A model generated the notes under the pieces. The model did not search any database. It was given only the letters and a program-made list of their open reading frames with translations, and was not told the DNA's origin. Shown one piece after another: positions 15,018 to 23,988 of a stretch of DNA of 43,707 bases (position 1 is the stretch's first letter; the number at the start of each line of letters is the position of its first letter). The translations under genes were made by a program, and so were the position numbers. The stretch comes from Cytophagaceae bacterium. GTDB taxonomy: Bacteria; Bacteroidota; Bacteroidia; Cytophagales; Flexibacteraceae. The stretch covers positions 1 to 43,707 of the forward strand of contig JAIXQU010000176.1 in the NCBI GenBank assembly GCA_027485575.1, given 5' to 3'.

Positions 15018-17222
15018 TTGAAATCAACTACCGGAGCATCCATTCTTTCAGAAATATTTTCAAACCTTGGGCAGCTGGTTTGGAGTAAAAACATAGCTAC
15101 TGGTGAAGTTTCTTTGCTTACCGAGGGATTTGAAGAACTATTTGAATACCCGATAGCAGTCCTGAAAGAAAACCCTAGACTTTTGGTAGAGTCAATTCAT
15201 CCTGAAGATGCTCCTTATGTAGATTTGTTCTCTAAAGTACTGCTTTCCAATACATTTGAACAATCTGAATACCGGATAATTACTCCCAACGGAAAGGTAA
15301 AGTGGATTCAGGAAAGGAAAAAACTGGTAAAGGACAATCTCGGCCTGATAGAAAGGTTAGATGCTCTACTGATAGAAATAACCGAACAAAAAGAAGAAGG
15401 CCTGAGGCTTTTTGAATCTGAATCCACATTCAAGGCTTTATTTTATAAGCACCCAAGTCCGATGTGGGTTTATGATGTCGAGACTCTTTATTTTCTGGCG
15501 GTAAACGATGCTGCGATTAAGTTTTATGGATATTCTCATTATGAGTTTTTCCAGATGACAGTCAGACAAATAAGACAGCAGGAGGATATTGAAGAATTGC
15601 TGATGGCAATACGTTCCAACGATTTTGAGAAATATTCCGAAAAAACATGGAAGCATTTCAAAAAAGATGGATCTCCCATATTTGTAAAACTACAATCCAA
15701 TGCCCTGAAATTTAATGGGCACAATGCCCGGGTTGTCCATGCGATGGATATTACCAAACAGGTTGAAGCAGAAACCAAAACAGAAAATGCATACAAATAC
15801 CTTGAAAATTTTCAAGACGCTGTTTCAAGAATAAGTCTTTTGGGTTTGATGGATGAGAAAGGACACCTTGTCTTTGTAAATGAAAGTCTTTTAGAAAAAA
15901 CTGGCAATGAATCCATAGAGCTGATAGGAAAAAAATGGACCGCTCTTTTATCCAATATTTATACCCAGGAAGATTTTAATGAAATCTGGGAAATTATTCA
16001 AACCAAAAAAATATGGAATGCCCAACAGAAATTTTTAAAGAAATCGGGGCAATATTTCTGGGCAAATTGCACCATAATTTCCATAGTTGAAGGGGAACAG
16101 GCACCCTCGCAGTACCTTTTGATTGCCGACGACATCAGTAGTCTAAAAGATGCCGAGAAAAGAAATCGGGAATATGCGGTAAAGCTGCATAATATATTGG
16201 AGGGTGTAACAGATGCCATATTTGTGATTGACAAAAACTGGCTGATTACAAATACAAACAACGAAGCCAAACGTTTGCTTGGAAAAACCGGAGAATCCCT
16301 CTATGGAAAGAATATTTGGGAAATATTTCCGGCAGAAGAGGGATTTAAGTTTTACCAGTTTTTCAGAAAGGCGAAAAAACGAAAAATAACTGTTCAATTT
16401 GAGGAGTTCTATTCGCCTAATAATCAATGGTTTGATATAAGTATTTACCCCTCAAAAGATGGTCTGGCTGTATGCTTTAGAAATGTCACTGAAAGAAAGC
16501 AAAAGGAAGAAGAGCGAAAGGAGATATTAGAACATCTTATTGTTCAAAACAGAGACCTTGAAGAGTTTACCTACATAACTTCCCATAGCCTGAGGGCCCA
16601 AATTGCAAATATTATAATGCTTTCGTCTGCCCTTGATCCAAATGGCCTCACCCCACTCAATCACGAGATTTTTGAAAAATTGCATCAATCTTCCGTCAAT
16701 CTTAATATGGTGATTTCAGATTTAAACACCATTCTGACTGTTAAAAACAAAGGTCCTGTCCTTCTTGAAGATGTCAATCTTAATAATGTCTTTATTAATG
16801 CTATGGCCAAAATTCCAGCCGACCTTTCGGCCTTCAAAAAATATGTAACCCCGTCATTTGAAAAAGCGATTAAAATCAGATCGGTCAGGTCATATTTAGA
16901 AACCATTTTAAATCAATTAATTACGAATTCAATTAAGTTCAGGTCTCTTGACAAAACGCCCAAAATTGAAATCAGGTCGGAAGTTTTAAAAAATAAATGC
17001 CTGATTTCTATAATTGACAATGGCATAGGTATAGACCTCAATAAAAATGAAAAGCATCTATTTAAGCTTTACCAAACATTCCATCCAGGGAAAGGAGGAA
17101 AAGGTTTAGGTCTTTATTTGTGCAAAATCCTTGTGGACGAATTAAATGGCTCAATTGACATTTCATCCGAAAAAGACAAAGGGACCAAAATATCAATCAT
17201 TTTTCCAATTCCGGAGGCGTAA
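15018..17222 (+). CDS. Multi-PAS sensor histidine kinase
   Basis: A 734-residue soluble kinase without signal peptide or membrane helices. Four PAS-type domains can be seen at about 15-125 (PAS_3 type, ending in DALLIEITEQK), 130-250 (ending in VHAMDITKQ), 262-378 (ending in IADDISSLKD) and 385-495 (ending in CFRNVTERK). Then comes a HisKA-like helix with His 523 in TSHSLRAQIANI and a HATPase domain with N box LNQLITNSIKF, G1 DNGIGID, F box LYQTFH and G2 GGKGLGLYL. The start is TTG at 15018 (MKSTTG); no ATG is suitable. No receiver lies directly downstream; the nearest are 12203 and 17505. The 282 bases after its stop contain no gene that I can support. Confidence 0.9.
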   Translation: MKSTTGASILSEIFSNLGQLVWSKNIATGEVSLLTEGFEELFEYPIAVLKENPRLLVESIHPEDAPYVDLFSKVLLSNTFEQSEYRIITPNGKVKWIQERKKLVKDNLGLIERLDALLIEITEQKEEGLRLFESESTFKALFYKHPSPMWVYDVETLYFLAVNDAAIKFYGYSHYEFFQMTVRQIRQQEDIEELLMAIRSNDFEKYSEKTWKHFKKDGSPIFVKLQSNALKFNGHNARVVHAMDITKQVEAETKTENAYKYLENFQDAVSRISLLGLMDEKGHLVFVNESLLEKTGNESIELIGKKWTALLSNIYTQEDFNEIWEIIQTKKIWNAQQKFLKKSGQYFWANCTIISIVEGEQAPSQYLLIADDISSLKDAEKRNREYAVKLHNILEGVTDAIFVIDKNWLITNTNNEAKRLLGKTGESLYGKNIWEIFPAEEGFKFYQFFRKAKKRKITVQFEEFYSPNNQWFDISIYPSKDGLAVCFRNVTERKQKEEERKEILEHLIVQNRDLEEFTYITSHSLRAQIANIIMLSSALDPNGLTPLNHEIFEKLHQSSVNLNMVISDLNTILTVKNKGPVLLEDVNLNNVFINAMAKIPADLSAFKKYVTPSFEKAIKIRSVRSYLETILNQLITNSIKFRSLDKTPKIEIRSEVLKNKCLISIIDNGIGIDLNKNEKHLFKLYQTFHPGKGGKGLGLYLCKILVDELNGSIDISSEKDKGTKISIIFPIPEA

Positions 17223-17504
17223 AAAACGGACTGGTATTGAATTACTTTTAAGTCCTCTTCACTAAATTTAGAAAGCCAGACCGTCTGGTTACAGTTTTCT
17301 GTGACAGCAACGCTGAACCTAAAAGATATGCAGCCACCATTTTCACGTTGAGATATGAATTATCCAGATGCAACTTTTCTGCTTCTTTTTCCTCGTGATT
17401 CCTACGGTCAAGGCAAAGATCGTCAAATCCGTTTTCATTCGATCCTGTGCTTTTGCAGACACTGTAAAAGCAGAATCTAAATTTATTGGAATTGGCTAAA
17501 TGAA

Positions 17505-17882
17505 TTATGCCAAAGCTTTTACCTTTTCTACCAAAACATCAAAATTTAATGGCTTTTGTAGAAAGTCGTTAAATCCTTGCGCTTTGTAATCTTCCATACT
17601 CAGGTTTTTTGCATTCCCGGTAATGGCGATGATTGGAATGTTGGCTTTGGACGGGTCATTTAATTTTCGAATGTTGGCTGTGCATTCCGTTCCATCCATT
17701 CCCGGCATATTGATATCCATTAGAATCACATTAAACTGCTCTCCACCAGCAAGCATATCCAGGACTATTTGTCCATTTTTTGCTGAGAATATCTCACAAT
17801 TCTGAAACTCAAGAATCTTCTTGGTCAGATTTAGAATTACAGAACTGTCTTCTGCAATGAGAACTTTAATTTTTCCACTCAT
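17505..17882 (-). CDS. Single-domain response regulator overlapping the hybrid kinase
   Basis: A 125-residue CheY-like receiver with Glu 11/Asp 12, phospho-acceptor Asp 56 in LMDINMPGMDG, Thr 88 in ITGN and Lys 110 in QKP. It has no output domain. Its ATG lies 17 bases inside the 3' end of the hybrid kinase gene in another frame, so translation is probably coupled. The Hpt domain at the end of that kinase could pass phosphate to this receiver, making it the likely final acceptor of the relay. The effector downstream of the receiver is not visible. Confidence 0.92.
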   Translation of the reverse strand: MSGKIKVLIAEDSSVILNLTKKILEFQNCEIFSAKNGQIVLDMLAGGEQFNVILMDINMPGMDGTECTANIRKLNDPSKANIPIIAITGNAKNLSMEDYKAQGFNDFLQKPLNFDVLVEKVKALA

Positions 17883-20800
17883 GGCTTTTGTTTAAAAGGT
17901 TATAAGATTTTAAGAATTGATTGGCTGAGTCTCTTAATTTTTCAATTTGACTTGATAAAGTGGCAAGTTTATTATTTTTCAAATCAAATTCAATTTCTTT
18001 AGCGATGGCAGACAACTGATTGACGCCAAATGTACCTGCATTGCCTTTCAACGTATGTGAATGGCTCTTTAATGTTTCATAATCTTTCATAAGCAAAGCT
18101 GTATCCATTTCTTCAAGCAACTTAGATGTTTCCATGGCAAACTCATGGATGCTGTCAAGTAAAATATCCTCACCCAGGTGTTTGTAAAGTCCTTTTAAAG
18201 CTTCAAAATCAAAGATCGATTCCAGTTCTCCTCTAATTGTCAGGTGTTTAACCTCAGGAACTAAATCATCTGTAATTTCCAAATTTCTTCGGGAAGCTCC
18301 AAAACTTTTCTCAGTCCAGTATTTTACTTTACTTAATATTTTATCAGCTGAAATGGGCTTGGCAATAAAGTCATCCATTCCTGCTTCAACAAACCTCATT
18401 TTGTCCTCTTTAAGACAATAGGCTGTCATAGCAATTATCGGAGGACACCAATCCAAATCGAGGCCTTTGATTATATTAGTTGCAGTAACCCCATCCATGA
18501 CTGGCATTTGAATATCCATCAGGACTACATGATAAAAAGTCGATTTAATTTTATCTACCGCTTCTTCACCATTGGTGGCCACACCAACCTGACAACCATA
18601 CTTCACTAAAATTTCATACGCAACTTTTAAATTGATCGCATTGTCATCCACCAAAAGAACTTCCGGCACAAATCCCTCAAAATATGAAGTCTTTTGCAAT
18701 GCGATTGGACTTTGATTTGCCAACGGAACCACTGGAATGAATGGTAATTTTAACCAAAAAGTGGATCCCACTCCTGGCGAAGAAACAAACCCAAACTGGC
18801 CAGACATCGCCTTGGCAATCAACTTAGAGGTCAGCAAACCAACTCCACCTTTTGTGGCCTGAAAAGCATATTCAGGATTTTCCGAGGCGATCATTTGTTT
18901 TAAGGACGTCTGTTCGGTAAACGAAAGTCCGCACCCGGTATCAGAAACTTCAACGGATAAAAACTCTTTTGAAAGAGACTTGTCTATAGAAACTTTTATT
19001 TTGATGGAGCCTTGGATAGTAAACTTAAAAGCATTGGAAACCAGATTATTAAGCAATTGATAAAACCTGGTTTCATCTATAAGAACATTTTCAAGTTCTG
19101 AAGGCATTTCGTAAGAAAACTCAATATTCTTGAGTCTTGCCTGGTCCATATAAAGTCGGGAAATACCTTTTACCAAATCGGGCAAATAAACTTCAGTAGA
19201 CTTCAATATGATTTTACCCGTTTCGGCATCACTCAAGTCAAGCAGGTGATTCAAAATATGCAAAAGAGCATCTCCGGACCTTTGAATTATTTCAACATAT
19301 TCCTTTTGACCTTCTTTCAATTGGGTATCGTACAAAAGCTGGGCCATTCCCATTATCCCGTTAAGTGGAGTTCTTATTTCATGACTAATATTTGCAAGAA
19401 ATCTCTCCTTAACTTTCAAGGCATCATTTGCTTCCAGCTTTGATTTTGTTTCGCTCCATTGGGCAAATCTCATGGCTGAGTTATCTCTGGCTATTCCCTC
19501 AAAACCCATCCACTCATTCCAGGAGGAATGGATTGGTTTTAAATTGGCATTTAACCAGATTTCCTTCCCTTCTTTCCCCATTAAACAAAGCTCCAGTCCG
19601 GTTACCAGGTTTCCATCTCTAAGAGAAACCAATTGTTTATGAAATTGGTCAGGTGCTGGTAAATAGGTTTTAATATTCGTACCAATTACCTCCTCCGTTT
19701 TAATTCCTGTTACTTTAAAAATACCTGAAGAAACAGAGGTTAAATTCCCAAATTTATCTGCCTGGAAATAAATATCGTCAAAAGCATCTATCAACTCAAC
19801 ATATTGCTGGTGACTTCCTTGTGCTTCATTTTCGCGTTTTTTAAACTTGGTTACATCATTTGCAATGCCTAAAACTTCGGCGTAACCTAAATTTTCACTT
19901 TCGATTGGGATTAATCTGATTTCCCACCAGAAAACGTTGCCGACAGAATCAATGGACTGAATTTCAAATTCAATCAATTCCCCGGAAAAGGCCTTATTGT
20001 ACTCTTCTTCCCAATCTGAAAAACCTTGAGCAGTTTTCCCCTCCTTATTTTTTGGATAGGATACTTTGGTTCCAAATCCAGCACCTTTTTTAACCACCGC
20101 ATCAATAAACGATTGATTAAAATAACCAACCACGCCATCCGAAGAAACTGACCAACAAGCAGAACCATTAAAATCAGCTATTTTTTGAAATCGGTTTAAT
20201 TGTTGGTTTTCAAAACTTTTATCTCTGTAATCCGATAAAATCACACTTAAAAGGTCAGCAATGAGAAGTCCATTGTATTCGAATTCAGGTTTTTTTCCGC
20301 TTTCAGAAAAACTGATAAAACCAACAACGCCCAAACACTCTCCCTGATGAAGGAGAGGTAAAGCCAAAAGACTTGAAGGCTTTGAAGAATTTGAATCTAT
20401 TGAGCCCTCCTTTAAAACTTCAAATATTTCATCATCCAGGAGATAAAGCTGCGTTTTGCTGTTAACCACAACCGGATTTACCCAATCAGAAAGGCTTTTA
20501 AGTTCTTCAATCCTGTATTTGGCTCCGGACCACCATTCAGCTCCAAGTTCAGAGATTTCACCCATAGATGGGGCTATTTTCTCAATATAAACCAAATCCT
20601 GATGCATTCTTTTAGAAATGAACTCGACAGCATTCCGGATGAATGAAACCTCGTTCTTTTCCTGCACAGAAAGTTGTGCCAGTTCACCCAGAAGCAATTG
20701 AACATTGAATTCTTTAGAACTATTTTTCCAACTTTCAGAAAGGCCTTTCAATTTCAAACCATCGGAGTGAAGAACTCCCTCCTTCTTTATCTGGGCATTT

Positions 20801-21192
20801 AGTTCTTGAAAAAAATCACCATTTAACCCGGAATCCTTAACGGTAGCCAAAAGTAGAATGGCCACCTGGTTGTTGTAATAGGTATGAAAAAAGGACAACT
20901 TTGATGATTTCAATTCCTTTACCAAAGATTTTCCCGGATATAAAAAACTGATTTCCTCGATGATAAAATGATTGAGCTCTGGAAAAATCTCAAGAATAGA
21001 CTTGCCTTTGGTTTCTTTGGGAGATTTCTTTATCCAGGTTTGTATTTCTTTATTGGACTTGATAACCATCCCCTCTGCTGTGAGCAAAATGGCCGGAGAT
21101 TTTATTTTATCCAGGCTAAATTGCTGTTCACCAACAGTATAGGCTGGGCTTGAATCCTTATTTACTAGAGTCAAAGTAGTTTTATCTTTCAT
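17866..21192 (-). CDS. Hybrid sensor histidine kinase with PAS, GAF, HisKA, HATPase, receiver and Hpt domains
   Basis: A 1108-residue phosphorelay protein without membrane segments. Domains from the ATG: PAS-like (about 25-120), GAF (about 175-325), PAS (about 335-450), PAS (about 460-575), HisKA with His 604 in NISHEIRTPLNG, HATPase (N box LNNLVSNAFKF, G1 DTGCGLS, G2 KGGVGLLTS), receiver with Asp 893 in LMDIQMPVMDG, and Hpt with His 1046 in HTLKG. All phosphotransfer residues are present, giving a complete His-Asp-His relay in one chain, with a separate receiver encoded next. I preferred the ATG at 21192; a GTG at 21222 would add 10 residues. The promoter element at 21258-21265 precedes both. 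Confidence 0.93.
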   Translation of the reverse strand: MKDKTTLTLVNKDSSPAYTVGEQQFSLDKIKSPAILLTAEGMVIKSNKEIQTWIKKSPKETKGKSILEIFPELNHFIIEEISFLYPGKSLVKELKSSKLSFFHTYYNNQVAILLLATVKDSGLNGDFFQELNAQIKKEGVLHSDGLKLKGLSESWKNSSKEFNVQLLLGELAQLSVQEKNEVSFIRNAVEFISKRMHQDLVYIEKIAPSMGEISELGAEWWSGAKYRIEELKSLSDWVNPVVVNSKTQLYLLDDEIFEVLKEGSIDSNSSKPSSLLALPLLHQGECLGVVGFISFSESGKKPEFEYNGLLIADLLSVILSDYRDKSFENQQLNRFQKIADFNGSACWSVSSDGVVGYFNQSFIDAVVKKGAGFGTKVSYPKNKEGKTAQGFSDWEEEYNKAFSGELIEFEIQSIDSVGNVFWWEIRLIPIESENLGYAEVLGIANDVTKFKKRENEAQGSHQQYVELIDAFDDIYFQADKFGNLTSVSSGIFKVTGIKTEEVIGTNIKTYLPAPDQFHKQLVSLRDGNLVTGLELCLMGKEGKEIWLNANLKPIHSSWNEWMGFEGIARDNSAMRFAQWSETKSKLEANDALKVKERFLANISHEIRTPLNGIMGMAQLLYDTQLKEGQKEYVEIIQRSGDALLHILNHLLDLSDAETGKIILKSTEVYLPDLVKGISRLYMDQARLKNIEFSYEMPSELENVLIDETRFYQLLNNLVSNAFKFTIQGSIKIKVSIDKSLSKEFLSVEVSDTGCGLSFTEQTSLKQMIASENPEYAFQATKGGVGLLTSKLIAKAMSGQFGFVSSPGVGSTFWLKLPFIPVVPLANQSPIALQKTSYFEGFVPEVLLVDDNAINLKVAYEILVKYGCQVGVATNGEEAVDKIKSTFYHVVLMDIQMPVMDGVTATNIIKGLDLDWCPPIIAMTAYCLKEDKMRFVEAGMDDFIAKPISADKILSKVKYWTEKSFGASRRNLEITDDLVPEVKHLTIRGELESIFDFEALKGLYKHLGEDILLDSIHEFAMETSKLLEEMDTALLMKDYETLKSHSHTLKGNAGTFGVNQLSAIAKEIEFDLKNNKLATLSSQIEKLRDSANQFLKSYNLLNKSHEWKN

Positions 21193-21257
21193 ATTAAAAT
21201 TGGCAAGCCTGAATTGGCTCACAAACCTGTGCTTTCAGAGTACGGGTTTTTACAAAA

Positions 21258-21265
21258 CAAAAGTA
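21258..21265 (-). promoter_or_regulatory. Bacteroidota -7 promoter element (TACTTTTG)
   Basis: An exact TAnnTTTG match on the minus strand in the 77-base gap between the hybrid kinase gene and the divergent FecCD permease gene. It ends five bases before the ATG of the permease, so the two transcription units are tightly packed. Confidence 0.55.
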
Positions 21266-21269
21266 GTGT

Positions 21270-22346
21270 ATGACCCAATGGTTGAAGGCCTTCAATCAAT
21301 GTTTACCTTACATTTGTCCATTGTTAACCAAAGCTTTTTCTTTGAAGGGTTCAAGGCTGTATTTCTTGTTATTTTTTATTGGCTTTCTTGCCATATTCCT
21401 ATTTTCTATCCGTCTTGGAACGATTGAGACAACATGGGACTCTGTAATTGCATCACTTTTACACAGAAATCCTGAAAACCTTGCAAGCAATTTGATTTGG
21501 AATGTTAGGCTGCCGCGGTTTTTAATGGCTTGCCTGGCAGGCGGAGTTTTGGCAATGGCCGGGCAAGGAATGCAAATTGTAGTTCGTAATCCTCTTGCAG
21601 ACCCGTATACAATGGGCACGGCCAGTGGAGCCGCACTGGGAGTTAACCTGGCTACATTGGGGTGGTTACCAAACTTTTATTCTCAATTTTATTATATTCC
21701 TTTTTGGGGATTTATTGGAGCGATGATCAGCTCAGTCTTGGTATTAAGCTTGTCGAAAAAAAAAGTGGACAATGGCACTTTACTTTTAATTGGGGTTGCT
21801 ATTTCAATTTTGGCCAATAGTTTACTCAGCCTACTCACTTATTATGCTGCAAGACAAACTGAGGTGAGACATTTGTTATTTTGGGCGTTTGGGAATCTGG
21901 ATAAATCCGATTGGAATTCATTTTATTTTGCTCTTTCCTTTTCTTCTCTCGGGCTACTCACACTTTGGTTGGGTTCTTCATCCTGGAATATGCTGTTATT
22001 GGGAGATGAAAAAGCCGATTCAATTCGTTTAAATTCAAGCAAAACAAAATTCGCACTTTTGACAATTTGTGCTTTTCTGACTGCAACTATTGTTTGCCTC
22101 ATTGGACCCATTGGATTTGTCGGCCTTGTGGTGCCATTCTGGGCCAGAAAGTTGATTCCAGTTACCAGACATGGTTTTTGGCCATTGACATTTTTGGTAG
22201 GTGCCTTGTTTTTATCGCTATGCGATTTGATCTCACGGGTGGCATTTAAACCATTTGGTTTACCCATCGGTTTGATTACCTCATTGATTGGTATACCCTT
22301 CTTCCTATATTTGCTCCGCGATTCGCAAAAGAAATCTTCTTTTTGA
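21270..22346 (+). CDS. FecCD/BtuC-type ABC transporter permease
   Basis: A 358-residue inner-membrane protein with about 9-10 hydrophobic segments. It carries the FecCD signature of siderophore, haem or cobalamin importers: RLPRFLMACLAGGVLAMAGQ at about 78-97 followed by NPLADPYTMGTASGAALG, GNLDKSDW in the ATPase-coupling region, and GPIGFVGLVVP near the end. Such permeases need an ATPase and a substrate-binding protein, but neither is adjacent: the next genes are queD and lpxB. It is therefore an orphan permease in this window, and the substrate cannot be assigned. The start at 21270 leaves a long N-terminus before the first helix, so a later start is possible. Confidence 0.9.
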   Translation: MTQWLKAFNQCLPYICPLLTKAFSLKGSRLYFLLFFIGFLAIFLFSIRLGTIETTWDSVIASLLHRNPENLASNLIWNVRLPRFLMACLAGGVLAMAGQGMQIVVRNPLADPYTMGTASGAALGVNLATLGWLPNFYSQFYYIPFWGFIGAMISSVLVLSLSKKKVDNGTLLLIGVAISILANSLLSLLTYYAARQTEVRHLLFWAFGNLDKSDWNSFYFALSFSSLGLLTLWLGSSSWNMLLLGDEKADSIRLNSSKTKFALLTICAFLTATIVCLIGPIGFVGLVVPFWARKLIPVTRHGFWPLTFLVGALFLSLCDLISRVAFKPFGLPIGLITSLIGIPFFLYLLRDSQKKSSF

Positions 22347-22422
22347 AGAAAAAAATAATAGAATTGGCTGTTAAGATTGCAGGTTCTGCCTCAACACCTA
22401 ATTGTTGATATTAAATAAATTA

Positions 22423-22836
22423 ATGGTTTACATTAGCCGAAAAGAGTTTTTTAATGCAGCCCACAAACTGCATAACCCAAGCTGGACCAAGGAAGAAAAT
22501 GAGGCTTGCTTTGGACCTTGCGCCAATGAATATTATCACGGTCACAACTTTGAACTTACTGTCACAGTTGTAGGGATCCCCAATCCTGAAACTGGCTTTG
22601 TTATTGATTTAAAAAAATTGGGAACCCTGACCAAAACATTGATTGTGGATAAAATAGACCATAAAAACCTGAATATGGATGTGGATTTTTTAAAAGGAAA
22701 AATGACCAGTTGCGAAACCCTGGTTCAGGAATTTTGGAAAATTCTGGCCCCTGAAATTGAAAAAGTTTCTACAGGAAAACTATTCAAAATCACACTTCAG
22801 GAAACGCATAAAAATTATGTGGAATATTTTGGCTAG
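22423..22836 (+). CDS. queD: 6-carboxy-tetrahydropterin synthase / 6-pyruvoyl-tetrahydropterin synthase family protein
   Basis: A 137-residue cytoplasmic T-fold enzyme. QueD converts dihydroneopterin triphosphate to 6-carboxytetrahydropterin in the queuosine (preQ1) pathway. Zinc ligands His 14 (NAAHKL), His 39 and His 41 (YYHGHNF) are present, as are Cys 29 and Cys 33 (ACFGPCANE) and the catalytic Glu near 128 (LQETHKNY). The NPSWTKEENEACFGPCANEY insertion resembles the eukaryote-like PTPS subgroup more than short bacterial QueD, so the exact reaction is less sure than the family. The presence of tgt in the window favours a queuosine role. I chose the ATG at 22423; an upstream frame adds seven residues. 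Confidence 0.88.
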   Translation: MVYISRKEFFNAAHKLHNPSWTKEENEACFGPCANEYYHGHNFELTVTVVGIPNPETGFVIDLKKLGTLTKTLIVDKIDHKNLNMDVDFLKGKMTSCETLVQEFWKILAPEIEKVSTGKLFKITLQETHKNYVEYFG

Positions 22837-22872
22837 ACTTATCCAAAGCCAGAACATCTCAAAATCAATAAA

Positions 22873-23982
22873 ATGAAATACTATTTCATCGCTGGGGAAC
22901 GCTCGGGAGATTTACATTGTGCCAATCTTTACAAGGCTATAAAAAACAAAGATCCGGAAGCAGTAGCAACGGGCATTGGTGGTGGCTTTATGCATGATGC
23001 CGGAGTCACCTTAACCAAAAACTATGAAGAACTTGCTTTAATTGGCGTATGGGAAATCATTGAAAAACTTGGAAATATCAGGGCCGCACTAAAACTAGTT
23101 AAAAAGGAACTCACCCAGGAAAAGCCCGATGTCCTCATTTTGGTAGATTATGCGGGATTCAATTTACGGGTTGCCAAATTTGCGAAGGAAAACGGTATTA
23201 AAGTTTACTACTATATCTCGCCCAAAATATGGGCCTGGCATGTAAGCAGGGTGGAAAAGATTAAGGCATTTGTTGATAAAATGTTTGTCATACTGCCCTT
23301 CGAAAAGGATTTCTACAAGAAGAACAATTATGAAGTGGACTATATTGGAAATCCTATTTTAGATGCCATAAGCGATTTCAAGCCAAATCCGGACTTCAAA
23401 AAGCAAAATTCTCTGGAAGAAAAGCCAATAATTGCAATCCTCCCAGGCAGCAGAAATAAAGAAATCGAAAGCACCTTGTTCAGGATGCTCAGTATTTTAC
23501 CTGCCTTTCCCAATCATCAATTTGTTGTGGCTGGAGTGGATAATTTTCCTGCAAAATATTATGAAAATTTCAGGAGAAATGGAATGGTTCATATCGTTTA
23601 TGAACAGACTTATGACCTATTGAAAAACGCAGAAATGGCCATAGTAACCAGTGGAACCGCAACCCTTGAAACGGCATTGTTCAGGGTTCCTCAGGTGGTA
23701 GTTTACAGGGTAAATTTGCTTTCTTACTGGATAATAAGGCTAATGATAAAAGTACCTTATATTTCTCTTGTAAACCTGATTGCCAACAAAAAGGTGGTGG
23801 CAGAGTTGATTCAGGATGATTTCAATCCAAGCAATATCAGAACTGAAATGGAAAAAATAAAAGTTGGCGGTTCAGATAGAGAAGAAATTCTAAGAAACTA
23901 TGACGAGATTGCAGAAAAAATCGGAAAACCCAGTGCTTCTGCTAAAGCAGCAGAATTGATTGTTTCCTACCTGAGGAAATAA
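22873..23982 (+). CDS. lpxB: Lipid-A-disaccharide synthase
   Basis: A 369-residue peripheral inner-membrane glycosyltransferase (GT19) that joins UDP-2,3-diacylglucosamine and lipid X to make the lipid A disaccharide. Visible family features: the N-terminal FIAGERSGDLH, the GIGGGFMHDAG block, the VDYAGFNLR strand, YYISPKIWAW, the YIGNPILD motif, LPGSRNKEI at about 196, and a C-terminal TSGTATLETA nucleotide-sugar motif. The length is usual. It lies 36 bases after queD. Its stop is six bases from that of the convergent gpsA gene. Confidence 0.96.
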   Translation: MKYYFIAGERSGDLHCANLYKAIKNKDPEAVATGIGGGFMHDAGVTLTKNYEELALIGVWEIIEKLGNIRAALKLVKKELTQEKPDVLILVDYAGFNLRVAKFAKENGIKVYYYISPKIWAWHVSRVEKIKAFVDKMFVILPFEKDFYKKNNYEVDYIGNPILDAISDFKPNPDFKKQNSLEEKPIIAILPGSRNKEIESTLFRMLSILPAFPNHQFVVAGVDNFPAKYYENFRRNGMVHIVYEQTYDLLKNAEMAIVTSGTATLETALFRVPQVVVYRVNLLSYWIIRLMIKVPYISLVNLIANKKVVAELIQDDFNPSNIRTEMEKIKVGGSDREEILRNYDEIAEKIGKPSASAKAAELIVSYLRK

Positions 23983-23988
23983 AAAAAA

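Noticed and set aside
17223-17504. 282-base gap with the inverted repeat CCAGAC-C-GTCTGG at 17276-17288
   Set aside because: The arms leave a one-base loop, no T-run follows on either strand, and no gene fits; taken as chance or a weak protein-binding palindrome.
10067-21265. Defence or phage-like island hidden in the signalling block
   Set aside because: All genes match common two-component, polyamine or tRNA-modification families; no nuclease, integrase, toxin or repeat was seen.
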